Assembly (NCBI GenBank): GCA_008828725.1
Contig: MEHQ01003804.1
Span: 653,555 to 717,554 of the forward strand
Origin: Saccharina japonica
Lineage: Eukaryota > Sar > Phaeophyceae > Laminariales > Laminariaceae
Reading direction: 5' to 3'
DNA length: 64,000 nucleotides
Shown here: piece by piece, positions 1-11,132 of the stretch
How the letters are laid out: the number at the start of each line of letters is the position of its first letter
How positions within the stretch are numbered: position 1 is the first letter of the stretch
Notes under the pieces: model-generated
Databases searched by the model: none
Told to the model about the DNA's origin: nothing
Seen by the model: only the letters and a program-made list of their open reading frames with translations
Made by a program: the position numbers and the translations under genes

Positions 1-196
1 AGCAAGCATGCCATGGTTTGGTGCATATCTCGAAAACTTCCAACCATTCAGACGTAAAAGAAACGCGAAGAAATATGGTGGGTCACTCGGCGGAGTGGCT
101 CTCATCCGCAAATCTTGAAATCGTATTTATCGGCTGCGTCGGGGTTTTGGTAACCGATCGCCGCTGACGTGCCATTGTCCTGCCCTGCTTGTCCAG

Positions 197-328
197 GTTG
201 CGGTGTCGAATTATAAGTCCCTTGCGTCTGAGACGGCATACTCGTACCTGGGGTGTTTTGCAGACATCATCGAGGAACGCGTTCTGTCGGGCGATTTCGT
301 CCTGACCCACCAAGCACTAACGGTGGAG
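197..328 (+). CDS. WSC-domain protein, exon a (5' part of first WSC domain)
   Basis: This 44-codon phase-0 exon encodes the start of a WSC domain. It contains the YLGCFAD motif followed by an acidic stretch, an RVL and the segment ending in LTVE. WSC domains are cysteine-rich carbohydrate-binding modules of secreted or membrane-anchored proteins and are expanded in brown algae, where they are linked to the cell wall. The exon follows a CAG acceptor (ending at 196) and ends at a textbook GTAAGT donor (329). Its last residue joins in frame to the exon at 1958, giving the expected order: GCF, then VC..C, then YFGL. The start codon lies upstream or off the left edge, so no signal peptide can be assessed. 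Exon limits are inferred from splice motifs and the domain pattern. Domain identity is strong. Confidence 0.75.
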
Positions 329-1957
329 GTAAGTAGAACTTCGTCGAGTATGTGTCCGTGCGGCAATACCTCAATACACGTGCATGCAAAATGATGCATG
401 CCACAGCAACTTCACCGCCACGTATCTTGTAGAACGGAAGTTTGAGGTCGTGTTTGGTTTGTATGGTACCCATTACATGCCCGATCCAAAGCGTCGCTCA
501 ATGAAAAGCACGAAGGCCACGGTAAGGTTACCGCCTATTTTGTTCAGGCCCCCATGATTCAAGGCTCCGCTGTATATCGTGCGCCTCGCAGACATTAATT
601 ACTTGATTGAAACTACCTCAACATAGAGACATGATACGTCTCCCCCTGCCCATACCTTCTTATTGTATCTACTCTAATATAACATCGTTTCCTATGAGCA
701 AACAATTTCGTATGCAACACTAAGCTGGCGAAACAAATGATACCAATGTCACGCACCTATTGGTCGACACCTGGCATGTATTTCACCTCACCCGCAAACA
801 AAAACTTCGAGAAGTATTGTGCACTCAATCTTGTTTGGCCCTTTTCGTTCAACTAGTACCGTTTAGAGCGTTTAGTTTCCCCGAGGGTGCGAACAATTTT
901 CAGTGCTCGGTGCTTCCGAAACGGCAAGGTTAATAAAAAACCGACGAGCAGAGGTTCTTTGTGGAGAGATCTGGTCTACGACAGACTTCCGAAAGTAGAG
1001 TGGTGTGCTATTTTGCACCCATACCGATGTCTAGAACACGAGCGCTAATAAGAAAAACATGATGTCACCGGTGTGCGCACTCAACGTCGATCACGGTATA
1101 TATCAGAAAACAAAAACAAAAAAACGGCATCCCGATGAAATAATGGTTTGGGGTATCGTACGAGAAGCGCCCGTCAATCCAGAAATACACTTACTTGGCA
1201 AAAACGTGCCTCATAGGCGTTGCCCTACAGGGGTGGTGGCTTATTTATCTTGACCTCCCTCACACGAGAACGTCGATATGCCAGAAGAACCATGACTCCA
1301 CCGACCCAGTTGTTTCGCTCAAACCCGACCAATATATACTATTAATTGCAAGCTACGTGCGAGTACGGTATTCCTAAATCAACTGTCACACCAGATCCGA
1401 TGAGTTTCTCCCTTGATGAGGCCGTACCGTCAGATGCGTCAGCATATCATCATATCGTAGCATCCACCGAGAAATTCCGGAAGAAACTCCCACGCACCAC
1501 TCCGCCAACACGGGTAGGCGTTACGTATACTGTGCCCGGGAAGAACGATAGATGTAGCACATTTGTTGCCTCCCGAGGCGACTACTTATGACCGACTGTT
1601 GGCGACGCTCCTCAACCCAATGTCTTCGGGATACACACACCGTTTCGAACATAAGGGCCATATATACATTACCATTAAAACTAATTGGTCCTTGTACTTC
1701 GGGACAGAGTGGTACAGGTTAACGCAGGCTTCGAAATTGCTCATAGAAATTGCGAAAATCCAGGTTTTGTCAAGCTCAGTTTTGTTTTTTGTCCGGTATA
1801 GAGCCGCTTCACTTATCGGCCTCATAATTTGTTTCTGTGGGCGCTTACCCTTATCGTAGCGTCACTCTGTGTACATATAAAACCCCGTTTCAAGCTCTCG
1901 CACGTGTTGCCCGACAAGCGTGTTGTTGACATGTTGTTGCCACTCGTTCGACACCAG
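329..1957 (+). other. Intron 1 of the WSC gene
   Basis: This is the interval between the GTAAGT donor at 329 and the CAG acceptor ending at 1957, 1,629 bp long. I see no convincing coding sequence in it on either strand. The short open frames lack domain signatures and typical composition. Confidence 0.55.
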
Positions 1958-2014
1958 GTATGCGCGGCATTCTGCGAAGGATCTCCATACTTCGGACTGG
2001 AATTCGGCATAGAG
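1958..2014 (+). CDS. WSC-domain protein, exon b (central 19 codons of WSC domain)
   Basis: A 57-bp phase-0 micro-exon encodes VCAAFCEGSPYFGLEFGIE. This is the middle of a WSC domain: two cysteines three residues apart, then the YFGL core, then the residues just before the next C-x-C. It is preceded by a CAG acceptor and followed by a GTACGC donor at 2015. Joined to exon a (ends LTVE) and exon c (starts CFCG) it makes a continuous WSC domain with no frame change, which is strong mutual support for all three exons. The exon is too short to find by ORF length alone. Confidence 0.75.
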
Positions 2015-2670
2015 GTACGCTGGAACAAACAACAAACCCAACAACTTAAACAACATGCCCAATGGCCATCATCGATTATCGGGCACGGGTCGTGCCACCT
2101 AACAATGACACCTCAGTTTCGAACACACAAAATGTACGGCAATGATATCGCGACTGTATATACTGTTGTAAGGACTCATCCCTCCGCGCAGAAATATGTT
2201 GCTGCTTGGGCCAAGGGGGGCTGCTTGCTACAAGCTTCGGGAGTGCTGCTGGCTGTCATGCTTGATGTCGAAATAGGGTGCTCGTCCTTTGGCCAACGTT
2301 GACTGAAGGCCGTGAGAGACACTAATCGCCACACATGGGATATTCTGCGTTCAGCACTTCGACGAAACACTCATCATGATATCGCGTCAACTGGCGTGCA
2401 AATATCTTCGTGCTCTTTAAAATCGAAGTATCGTCCCTCTGTTCTGCAACTTGTTTATGATAACAGGCTATGTATTTATTATCTACAGTCGAATCGCTCA
2501 TCAGCACCGCGACACTGAACCTGCTCGGTAGTCGACGGCAGGAAAGAACGGTTTAAACGTAAATACCCCTCACACATACCAGTTAGACCACCTACATTGC
2601 TGCAGTTAACCAACCAATGTATCCGTTGTCCCGGCCATACCATGCCTCCCTCTGATTTCACCCTGCGCAG
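2015..2670 (+). other. Intron 2 of the WSC gene
   Basis: This 656-bp interval lies between the donor at 2015 and the GCGCAG acceptor ending at 2670. No domain-bearing open frame is seen inside. The long minus-strand open frame over 2479-3078 is a shadow of the GC-richer WSC exon. Confidence 0.55.
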
Positions 2671-2889
2671 TGCTTTTGTGGGTCTCCCAGCGATAATCCT
2701 GATGATCTCGCCGATGCCACGTGCGACCACGAGTGCGCCGGGGACCCATCGCAGATCTGTGGGGGCTCGAAAGCTATAAGCGTGTACCAGTACTTCGCCA
2801 GCACGGGGGAAAACGTGGGCTGCTGGAAGGACGCCGACGTCGATCGCATTATGGACACCGTGCTGGTAGAATCCTCCATGACGAACGAT
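2671..2889 (+). CDS. WSC-domain protein, exon c (end of WSC domain 1, start of WSC domain 2)
   Basis: A 73-codon phase-0 exon starts with CFCG and continues through an Asp-rich loop, the C-x3-C pair in ATCDHECAGDP and the signature QICGGS...VY. This completes the first WSC domain. After a short linker it begins a second WSC domain (VGCWKD, DRIMDT, SSMTND). A GCGCAG acceptor precedes it, and a GTGAGT donor follows at 2890. The second domain should continue with a small exon carrying C-x3-C and a YFG core. I could not find that exon between 2890 and 4752. Confidence 0.8.
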
Positions 2890-3171
2890 GTGAGTGGAGG
2901 CGGTGTCTATCTTGTCGTATCTCTTTGCCACAAGAGCGTTCCCTTTTCGGTCGCCAGTCGGTTGAGGTTTTTGTTCGTTGTGTGCGGAATGCTTTTGTTT
3001 AAGTAGGCCATGGGCCTGTTCTCTCCCGCTCCGCTGGACGCAGCGATGCCACGAGCGCACGCACACCTTAGCGCGCATTGGTTTTGGTCGTTTTTGTTTC
3101 CATGTGCGTGATTTCGAGACGCATGCTACGGCAGCGGTGCACCACCTATCGTCTGAGGGTAGTCGCTTGAG

Positions 3172-3232
3172 GCCTATACCTCACCCAAAAAATGACTTCA
3201 GGGGAAAATAAAAGGGGCTACCGGATGGGTAG
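3172..3232 (-). repeat. Dispersed repeat family A, inverted copy
   Basis: Read on the minus strand it gives ATCCGGTAGCCCCTTTT, then a pyrimidine-rich block, then CATTTTTTGGGTGAGGTATAG. This matches the core of the copies at 17.3 kb and 27.3 kb. It lies inside the third WSC intron. Confidence 0.5.
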
Positions 3233-4027
3233 CCGCATGGCCTAACCATACAATGAAACATATTTCAACATAAGAATGAAAGTACAACGAGTTTGGGACA
3301 GGATGCCAGTTCATTCACAACCTATTTCATACGAAACGTTCTAATTCTATCGTAGCACGCGGCTCAAGTAGAGTTCGAGTTCCGGGCATACCTGGTACGT
3401 TTCGAGATTAGTTGTACAGTAGTCCACACCCCTTTCGCACTGCTTTGTATATGTTCATATCCGAATATACTTAGTGGCGAAGGCCACTGTAAAAACATAA
3501 ACAAGCACTTGGGACCGATGCATTCAAAAGAAATATGAGGGCGTTCCGTTTCTTCACATCCCACGGCGGGTATCGGGGTTGCAGTGATTAATCGTATTTG
3601 CCTTCCGGTGCAAATGTTTCTGACCGGTTGACCTCCACGAGTGAGCAATTATACCGGTTAGTAATTTCGCTCTACTACAATTTTTGTTTCAGGACTATAG
3701 CTCATACAGCGCATACAAATATTGGTCAGGGTGCCGGAAAACAAATCTTCAAGGCCATGTTTTCTCGGGTGTCATTCATACTGGGCTCGTCGTGTAAACG
3801 AGCTCATGAAAAAGGCCACCACCCTTTTAAGCTGGCATTGTTTCAAGCCATGTCAACAGTATATTGTTCTTGCCGATGCTGCGCTCGGCCCCCTGACACC
3901 CAATGTAAAAAACGCTCGGCATTTGTGTACGTTAGGAGCTTCCCAGTCACTAACCATGAAGACCCGCGTTTTGTCATTCGGTCCAGCCCGTACTGCCATA
4001 TACAAAACCGGCTAGGGGGGTCAGCCA

Positions 4028-4288
4028 TCAGCCACGAACGTAGACATTGCCGTTGGAGCTCTGCTTCCTTGCAACCCGACAGTTGTGTGACATGCCTTTC
4101 CTGACGAGCCACGCGCCCCCTCTCACGATTAAAACACCACGGGCTGCCAAAAGCATCGCGAGGATCGAGGCAACGGCTGACCATATCGCCGTACCCCCCC
4201 CGCCGCTCCGCTCGCGCTGCCCGTCGCGTTCGTCTGGTTGTGTACGATTGTGTGTGGTGATAAACAGCGATGCGAAGTTCTCTGCCAT
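4028..4288 (-). CDS. Hypothetical small membrane protein, doubtful
   Basis: This 86-residue open frame starts with ATG and lies antisense to the third WSC intron. The N-terminal ~30 residues are polar and rich in Arg, Thr and Asn. They are followed by four glycines from a G-tract, then a hydrophobic stretch of about 30 residues (TAIWSAVASILAMLLAARGV and onward) that could span a membrane, and a basic C-terminus. I recognise no family. The reading frame crosses a homopolymer, so a length error would break it. It could equally be a chance frame in a GC-rich patch, or a first exon whose partner I cannot see. Confidence 0.2.
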   Translation of the reverse strand: MAENFASLFITTHNRTQPDERDGQRERSGGGGTAIWSAVASILAMLLAARGVLIVRGGAWLVRKGMSHNCRVARKQSSNGNVYVRG

Positions 4289-4752
4289 GACTACCCATTC
4301 TATGGAACACAAAACGGAGAGGAGGTGAGATATATATATGTAACATGGAAGGGGTTTGAGCACAAATGCACACCGTACTGATAGTCGAGGAGTCAAAACT
4401 GTGCTGTATCCCTCAAGACTCTTAATACGTGAGGTTAGCACACCTACTTCTTAAAGAATCTGCAATAGAAGATGCCTGTTGATGTGATATACACGCGAGA
4501 TTCCTGACTATTGTACTTTACACCTTGGACATAACGGCGGTACGACCGTTACTCGTTTGAGCGTCACGCACGACCTCATCTCCCCGTAATCATGTTACTT
4601 CGTATATCCCTCAATCACGCCCCGCGTGACACATAAATAGCGTGTATATCCGGCAAAAAAATCCTTGCGTGACAGTTGGTTAAGGTGTTTCACGACAATG
4701 CACCTCAAGTTGCTTATCTTTCCCTATTGCCTGATGGTGTGCTTCTGTGCAG

Positions 4753-4881
4753 TGCTGGTGCGGTGGCGCCTCAACCGACTACACGACCCACGGAGAGTCC
4801 ACCGAGTGCGATGTCGTATGCGTGGGAGATATCGACACGTTTTGCGGGGGTAACTTTTCAATGACAGTGTGGGAGCACTAA
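4753..4881 (+). CDS. WSC-domain protein, terminal exon (3' part of a WSC domain)
   Basis: After a TCTGTGCAG acceptor, this phase-0 exon encodes 42 residues and a TAA stop. It begins CWCGG, then gives TECDVVCVGDIDTFCGGNF, which has the C-x3-C and CGG signatures that end a WSC domain. Its start (C-x-C-G at a phase-0 boundary) matches exactly the start of exon c, so it is the homologous third part of a second WSC domain and probably the last exon of the same gene. The protein ends 14 residues after the CGG, with no transmembrane anchor or GPI-like tail visible. The link to the earlier exons is inferred because the middle micro-exon is missing. Confidence 0.7.
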   Translation, partial: CWCGGASTDYTTHGESTECDVVCVGDIDTFCGGNFSMTVWEH

Positions 4882-7033
4882 GCCTACATCACTGAAATAG
4901 CACGAGTGCTACAATAGGACTGGGCGCCGTGGGAGTAGTAACCAGGCGTAGCTTAAATCATACAGAGTACTGGTAAACGCTGTGGGAATACGACTTTACT
5001 TGGACATGTAACATGGTTTACGCAACTGCAGTAACACTATGGGAATGGTTTTGTTCAACACAGCTTGCGCGAGTCAGGCAGAGAGTGGGGTGGCCTAATC
5101 AACGGTGTATAGGACGAGCGTGAGGCTGAACAAGCGCCATCATGCCGCGCACATGCCGCGTGCTCATACATACATATTTACATGTATTTGCGCTTGCACC
5201 TCACACGCACTCGCCACGTCCTCCGGCAACCCGGTCCGCGCTATCTGGAGGATGCCGTTGTCATGATATCGTACGAATGATTGATAGCCGATTCCCCTCT
5301 CAAGCACCGACGGGGGTAATAGGCGCCCATACGCCCACTACTGTATCCATTCAATCAGGACCAAATGTGATTGGGCGTGACATTGAGAGATTTCCCGGTT
5401 GTGGGGTCGTGAAAGTTGCCTGCCGCTCCCGAACGGTGGGACAAGCGAGCAGGTTGGATTTCGGTTTATCTGTAGTGCAGCTGTTTATTGTGGGATAGTT
5501 GGGTCTACGCATTTAGGATTGTAAAAGGTGGCGTGCTGCATGACGGGTGCTGGTCGCTGCTCTGTTACCAAGACATGGTAGGTAGCTCTGACTACGATGC
5601 ACACGAAGCAAAAGTACCTAGGTTTCAGCCTGCCAGCAGATACAGTCTAAAAGAGATGATTTTAGTGGAGATATTTTGTGACATCCAGTGTAGCCCGCTC
5701 TTTTCCCACCCAGCCAAGCAAGATGGCGGTTTGACGCGTGTATATACGATACAGAGAAGACCACCTCCCGTTGAATTTCGATCGTTTAAAATACGTAAGC
5801 ATGTTTTACGGGAAAATGTACGTGCACACAACTATGTATCTGTACGATTTTGTCTAGTGCCCCGAGCCAGCGCTCGAAGCCTGTATAAAGCGGTGAAACC
5901 CCTAGGATTACCTAGCCCATAAGTAGTTGCTTTGTTCGGGTTTCGAATGTAATTTTTCTCAAAACTATTTTTTGGGTGGGGTATATATAGAGCTCCTCGC
6001 GCGACGAGACAACTACACTGCAGGTGGTACCGCACCGCGAGTTTTCTATAGGTTTCGAGGCATAGTTAGGCGGGTATTCCGGGAAACGACGGTGTCAACA
6101 GGTGTGTGAAGGACCCGTGAACAGTTTCAACCGTGTGTGATTGGCTCGTCCCCAAAAAGGGACGATGCTGCCAAGCACATCCAATAGGATTCCGTTGCTG
6201 ATGTTTTCTGCCTTTCGCGATGATAGTCGAGGCGATATATATCACGGGATGGTATTGTTAGCGAACCGGAGCGTACTGTGGGACCGGTCGTAAAACGGTA
6301 CAGTGTATCCATTTGTTTTGCAATATTTGACGCTGTTGACACAACTGCTATAGAGTGTATAAGTGTACCGGTATCAGTGTACCGATATCCATGTATGCGG
6401 GAAGTCGCGAGATAGCCATTAGTGGGCTGCCAGTTTGTTTCGAGTTAACGTTTGCGTCCAACTTCGTCCGTAGCATGTAGCTATAAGGTCCTCAAACATT
6501 CACTCGACTCTGTGTTTAACAACACCGGTAGCCCTGCGTGATTGTGTGAGGGCATCCGTATTGCTAAGTATGGTGTGCTTTGTTAAGCTCCAGTAGACAT
6601 TTGCGTGCAAGTTCAACATGAGCGCGTTGTTTACGTTCTTGCATCCTTCGTGCGCATGCGATGCGTACAAGAAGTACCGCCAAAAATGCAACGAGCCCGT
6701 GGGGACGGCGTAAGACATACTTTGGCACTTGTTTTAATCCGGTACATCGTTATGTCCCAGGTTCACTGCAGCGTATAGATTATATTAATTATTTTCTTTC
6801 GGGATGTCGCGTGTAGGAGTCTCGGAGCGATACTCAGGTGCACGTCGTGCGGACACCGTATATCGTTGCATGGTACCTGCTTGTTTGACGGAATATATTT
6901 TCGTCCGAGTATACACGTAGCGCGTAGTGTACGTCTTGGTTGGTGCAACCAACTATGGAATGTATGAGTACCGGAAGGCGGCAACCATGCGACAACCTGG
7001 GAGGAATTCGAATGGCATAGTCTGGTTTCTGTT
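4882..7033. other. Non-coding interval, no gene recognised
   Basis: Open frames of up to 144 codons occur here, but none shows a domain, a splice-consistent exon or biased composition. From about 4869 to 5050 the phrase gtgggaRtR recurs roughly every 50-60 bp, suggesting a very degenerate tandem repeat. One copy of a dispersed repeat lies at about 5930-6000. Confidence 0.5.
5930..6000 (+). repeat. Dispersed repeat family A (TTTTTTGGGTG...GAGCTCCTC)
   Basis: The segment carries the shared order: a pyrimidine-rich block, then ATTTTTTGGGTGGGGTAT, then AGAGCTCCTCG. The same order is seen at 17251-17340 and 27281-27350, and in inverted orientation at 3172-3232. No coding capacity is evident. Confidence 0.5.
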
Positions 7034-7113
7034 TGATTACAGCTTCACCTCACGTGGTGGTCCACTATGTGCTTGATTACAGCTTCACCTCACGTGGTGG
7101 TCCACTATGTGCT
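7034..7113 (+). repeat. Perfect 40-bp tandem duplication
   Basis: The 40-bp unit that begins TGATTACAGCTTCACC and ends ACTATGTGCT occurs twice head to tail at 7034-7073 and 7074-7113 without mismatch, so the duplication is recent. Confidence 0.95.
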
Positions 7114-8519
7114 TGTGTATGGTCGGGGGAAAGGGGATAATAATATAGGCCATTGCGCTTGTGGCTGCGCTCGGCCGTTGGTTTGCAGGAAACCCAAGGT
7201 TGAATTGCGGTAGTCCTTGACAGTTAAGAGGTGGCCATGCATGCACGCATACGGTAGTACTGATGGTGTTGCCATCTACCGTCTGGCTGTATTATCTTTC
7301 ATTGAGTATACTACGGCATAGGGTATGGGTGTGTGAAACTAATTAATTTAATACGTGCCTTAACGGAGCCTAAACTCACCATTGTGTGTAGGTGAGATGG
7401 TATACGAAAATATGTCCCGCAGGAACATAACACGCCGGTATGGTTTCCTTTTTTTGTGCGAACGTGTGTTTTTTGTCAAACTGTCCGAGTTTTCGCTACT
7501 CTGACTACGCTCCATCGTTTGCATCCTCACAACCGCGCTCGACGCCTCGAAACTATGCCCATGGGTGAACGACAGTGCCGCCCTGCAAAGTTTTGGTTGT
7601 GGTACCTGCCTTAGTGCATCATCGATTGTCTCTGCAAACCGAGCGGAAAGCATGACTCCTTTCATACGGCAAGCTCTATTACAGGGGAATATAGTAAACA
7701 GAGCAAACTATTGTGGGTAAAAAATGGAAAACACCTAGTTTTGTTTGTGTTTACGGTAGGTAGTATTTTCTGTGGTCACCCGTTAGAGCACCACGGTTGC
7801 ACTCTTCGTTGGTTGTGGGGGCGCGCGCGTGCATGGCAATGCTACATGTATAAGCTCTACAAAAAAGCCACAAAAGGCGAATGGGTTGGAAGGCGGCAGC
7901 GCGTTTCACACACCATGCTAAGGCAGGAGCTGTACTCACAGGACATATGCTAACAGCAGACGTGCACCACGTGCTTTTAATGTGAGATTCCGTTCCTCTC
8001 GCGTGGGCAATTAAATACTTGTAAATAGTAAGTAAAAACTGATTTCGAGAAATAACTTGAAAAGCGTAACACCCAATGAACAACCCCATCGCGTAGTCAC
8101 ACAAAATATCACACAGGAAAACAAAAAACAAATGAAGCACGCTACGGCTACGGGAAGAGGTGCATCAGCACTTTCCGGAGGGTCACTTTCATTTAAAGAC
8201 AGGAGGTTTCATTCCCTACCGAAAACATTTTTTGTTCGACGAAAAAATAAGTCCTACGTACGTACCCCATGAACACTTCCATAGCGAATTTGGATTAAGG
8301 AGCCCCATCATACAGTACAGAAACACTTTCAGCCCAAACGTGCAACCTCTGTCGTAGCACGCCTAGACTGCCACTCGGACGATTCCGGGTCAAGGACCTC
8401 CGTCATCGAGAAATCAGTTTACTTACAGTGCTACAGTGGTAAAACGCGCTACCCCTATAATAAGTGGCATGCATCTCAGGAAAAAAATGTCCCACTCTCG
8501 AGGGTCTTCCAATGTGAGA
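7114..8519. other. Non-coding interval, no gene recognised
   Basis: Only short open frames are present, on both strands. None carries a recognisable domain or a paired splice site. Confidence 0.45.
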
Positions 8520-8595
8520 AGATATCCGATTAACAATGTGTATTTGTCGTTACTGTGATATCCGATTTATAATGTGTATGTGTCGTTACTGTGGT
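8520..8595 (+). repeat. Imperfect ~37-bp tandem duplication
   Basis: Two adjacent units share GATATCCGATT, then AATGTGTAT, then TGTCGTTACTGTG, with a few substitutions between them. Confidence 0.8.
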
Positions 8596-10340
8596 ATTCG
8601 TCTTGTTACCCAACATTTGGGATTGTGCATTGGGCGTAGCTTGCAATATCTGTCGACGGACGGTCGTTGGGCGAGGAATATTGAGCTCCTCCGATGCGGA
8701 GAAGAAGACCTCTATGGTGTGCTGACACATGCAGCCGTAGCACGGCCAGTACTTTCGTCCGCGCGTGTGTACAAGAGCGATGCCACCGTATGGGGGCGGA
8801 GTCTTTTTTCCTGAGCTCCTCAAAATGAGGAGCTGAATGTCTCCACACCGAAGCATGACTTCGAGCACGGTTGCTCACGCGGCCCGACCAGTTTGACTGT
8901 GTTTTTTTCCTTAGAAGGGATGTTTGGGTCAGGGATACCTACTGTAAGGGAAAAATAGAGCGAGTGGCTGAATGGTGGTACCTCGTAATGAATAACTCCC
9001 GTAGAACACAAAAACGAGCGGCGGCGAGCGACGGCGCGCTGGACCGAGCGAAGCGGGTGGCGGCGGGCGATCGACGAGAGCGGCCCGAGGACGCCAACAA
9101 ATTGCCACGCAAGCGACGACGCGGCGATTGACCGACCGAGCGGGGGACAGCGGTCGGTCGATGAATAGAACAGCACCATAATCCCATTAAAATCATGAAA
9201 TCCAAGTCCAAAGACAACGAAAAATCTCAGTCTAACCCTTCCTTGTTGTGTTGTAAACCAGGTAAAACTCTAGACTCCGCAGAATATTTAAACAGTACAG
9301 CAGTGCAACAATATGAACACAAAATCAGCAGCAGCAGTACAGCTGCACAACCAGTTCAACAGCAGTAGCAAGCGCAACGGCGGGCGATCGACGAAGGTGG
9401 TTGACGATTCGAGCGAGCGAGCTAAGCGGGGTACTTGTAGTCATGAAGCGCCCACGAACGCCCGCTTGATCGCTCGCTGTCACACTATCGTCAAGGTAAC
9501 AATAACACCGAAAACAAAACAATCAAAACTTGGGCGGGGAAAATGTGTTTCTGAGACCTCGGATCATGATCGAAAAGCCGTCAAACCTAACCGAGATGCA
9601 GAAGTCCTCGAGTGCGTCGAAAACACTAAAACAACCCGGCAAAAGGTGAGCGAAACGAAATAAAACGAAACCAATCGCACCAAGGAAGCCAAAACGAGGA
9701 AAGGGACGCCAAACACACCCTACACTAGCTCCAAGTATGGCAGACAAGCCTGACTCAACGAATCCCAGCCAATCACGCGCAGACCTCAAGAATAAACAAT
9801 AATACACCAATTATCTTTTATGGCTAACATGGTATGAGAATGGGAAGCACGCTGAGGTGTGGTGCCTTCTGGTAGTTTTTCCACTCTCCTCTCGATCACC
9901 TTGCCACCGATTCGGTCGACGGAGAGCCTCTTTCCCTCTCTGACTCGTGTCCCTCGTCGCCTGCGTCGCGTTGAGCACGCGATGCCTAGTGACATTCGCG
10001 CTCCGCCTCCGCCATTGTCGTTCCGAAAGGAACGAACCTCGTTGGTCATACATCGTCTCTGTCGGCCAATAAATTGCCCGATTGAATGTTAAAGTTAACA
10101 TTACAATACCCGTATTTATCGTGTATGTAGGTTATGCCGCACAACAGGGGCTCACCTGGGGGCCTACCCGTGCTTCCCTCGGGCCTCCGCGAGGGCACGA
10201 GACGGTTGGTGCCATGCTATGTGCACCTCTGTTCCCATGGTCATGTTGATATCCAGGACCGAAACACCCTAAACCGGTGCGCCCGCGAGGGCCACACTAA
10301 AACAAGATAGCAAGGGCATACAACATTTACGGCCTACTAC
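8596..10340. other. Non-coding interval with GC-rich patches
   Basis: A GC-rich patch at about 9005-9130 is rich in Arg and Ala codons in every frame. It shares CGGCGGGCGATCGACGA with 9378-9394, so the two patches are related repeats. The Lys/Thr/Arg-rich open frame at 9313-9663 shows no domain. I see no gene here. Confidence 0.45.
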
Positions 10341-10439
10341 GGCCTACGACTTTCACGTGTATGTATGTATAAAGATTGAACATAAATCAATAACGCCAAC
10401 ATGTAGGAAGTGGAGTATGACCAATGTCCTCCGATTGAC

Positions 10440-11030
10440 ACTTGATTACTTTTGGATGAATGTCCGCGGGCATCCCATGGGTAGTATTTCACACGAGCAG
10501 CCCACAGGCAACCCAAGGGCAGTCGATGGGCATCCCGCGGGCATCCTGAGGGCACTCGGCGGATAGCCCGAGGTTATCTGACGGGACCCTCGCGGACGAC
10601 ATCCAAACGACGGTCCATGGAATGCCCTTAGGAAGCACATGCACAGCCCATGAGCGGCCCGCGAGTATCCCATGGGCAGCCCGAGCGCAGCGCACGTGTA
10701 TTTCACGGGCACAACACGGGCCTCTCCCGGGAAGATCACATGCATTCAACGGGTAGACCACAGGCATCCCACCGGCAGCCCACGAGCGTATTACGGGCAA
10801 CCCACGGGCATGCCGTGGACATGCCGTGGATATCACACGGGAAGCCCATGGGCATCCTACGTCCAGCCGACATGGTTCCCATGGGCTTTCCACGGGTATT
10901 CCAGAGGCATTCCGCGCTCAACCAACGTGGGCATTCCACGGGCATCCCACCTGCATCCCACGGGTATGCTGTGGGCATCCATCAGTCTTCCCAGAGGAAA
11001 CGGGTGGGCGTCCCATGAGCAGCCGACAGA
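10440..11030 (+). repeat. Degenerate ~11-bp minisatellite (GGGCATCCCAC)
   Basis: The stretch consists of diverged copies of a unit close to GGGCATCCCAC, alternating with GGGCAGCCCAT-type units. It stays open in several frames on both strands and gives low-complexity peptides rich in HPTG, SPRA and SHGQP. Frames on both strands remain open to a similar extent, so this is repeat composition and not a gene. Confidence 0.85.
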
Positions 11031-11084
11031 CGGAGCTCACTTCACTTCTCAGCTCCTTTTCCGTGGTATAGAAATAACACCGGG

Positions 11085-11132
11085 GGGGGCGACGAAGGAG
11101 GTTCTACTATGTGCTGCTGCAACTGCTCACAA
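11085..11132 (+). repeat. Repeat B, direct copy
   Basis: The segment from GGGGCGACGAAGGAGGTTCT to the following TGCTGCTGCAACTGCT matches, with substitutions, the reverse complement of 14272-14318. The two copies are about 3.2 kb apart in inverted orientation. Confidence 0.55.

Larger units (their letters stand above)
2890..4752 (+). other. Intron 3 interval of the WSC gene, expected micro-exon not found
   Basis: The flanking exons imply a missing ~57-bp phase-0 exon coding for the middle of WSC domain 2. Reading the three + frames shows no YFG-like core with paired cysteines between splice sites. Either the exon has diverged, or it has been lost and the gene is damaged. The interval also holds a minus-strand copy of a dispersed repeat (about 3172-3232) and a minus-strand open frame at 4028-4288. 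Confidence 0.4.

Noticed and set aside
2479-3078. 199-codon minus-strand open frame
   Set aside because: It lies antisense to WSC exon c, which has domain and splice support; the minus frame has neither.
2890-4752. Search for the missing WSC micro-exon, including a GACTATAGC segment after TTTGTTTCAG at about 3694
   Set aside because: The candidate lacks paired cysteines and a YFG core, so I did not include it.
9313-9663. 116-codon Lys/Thr-rich open frame
   Set aside because: No domain, low-complexity composition and no splice sites; shares GC-rich words with a nearby repeat patch.
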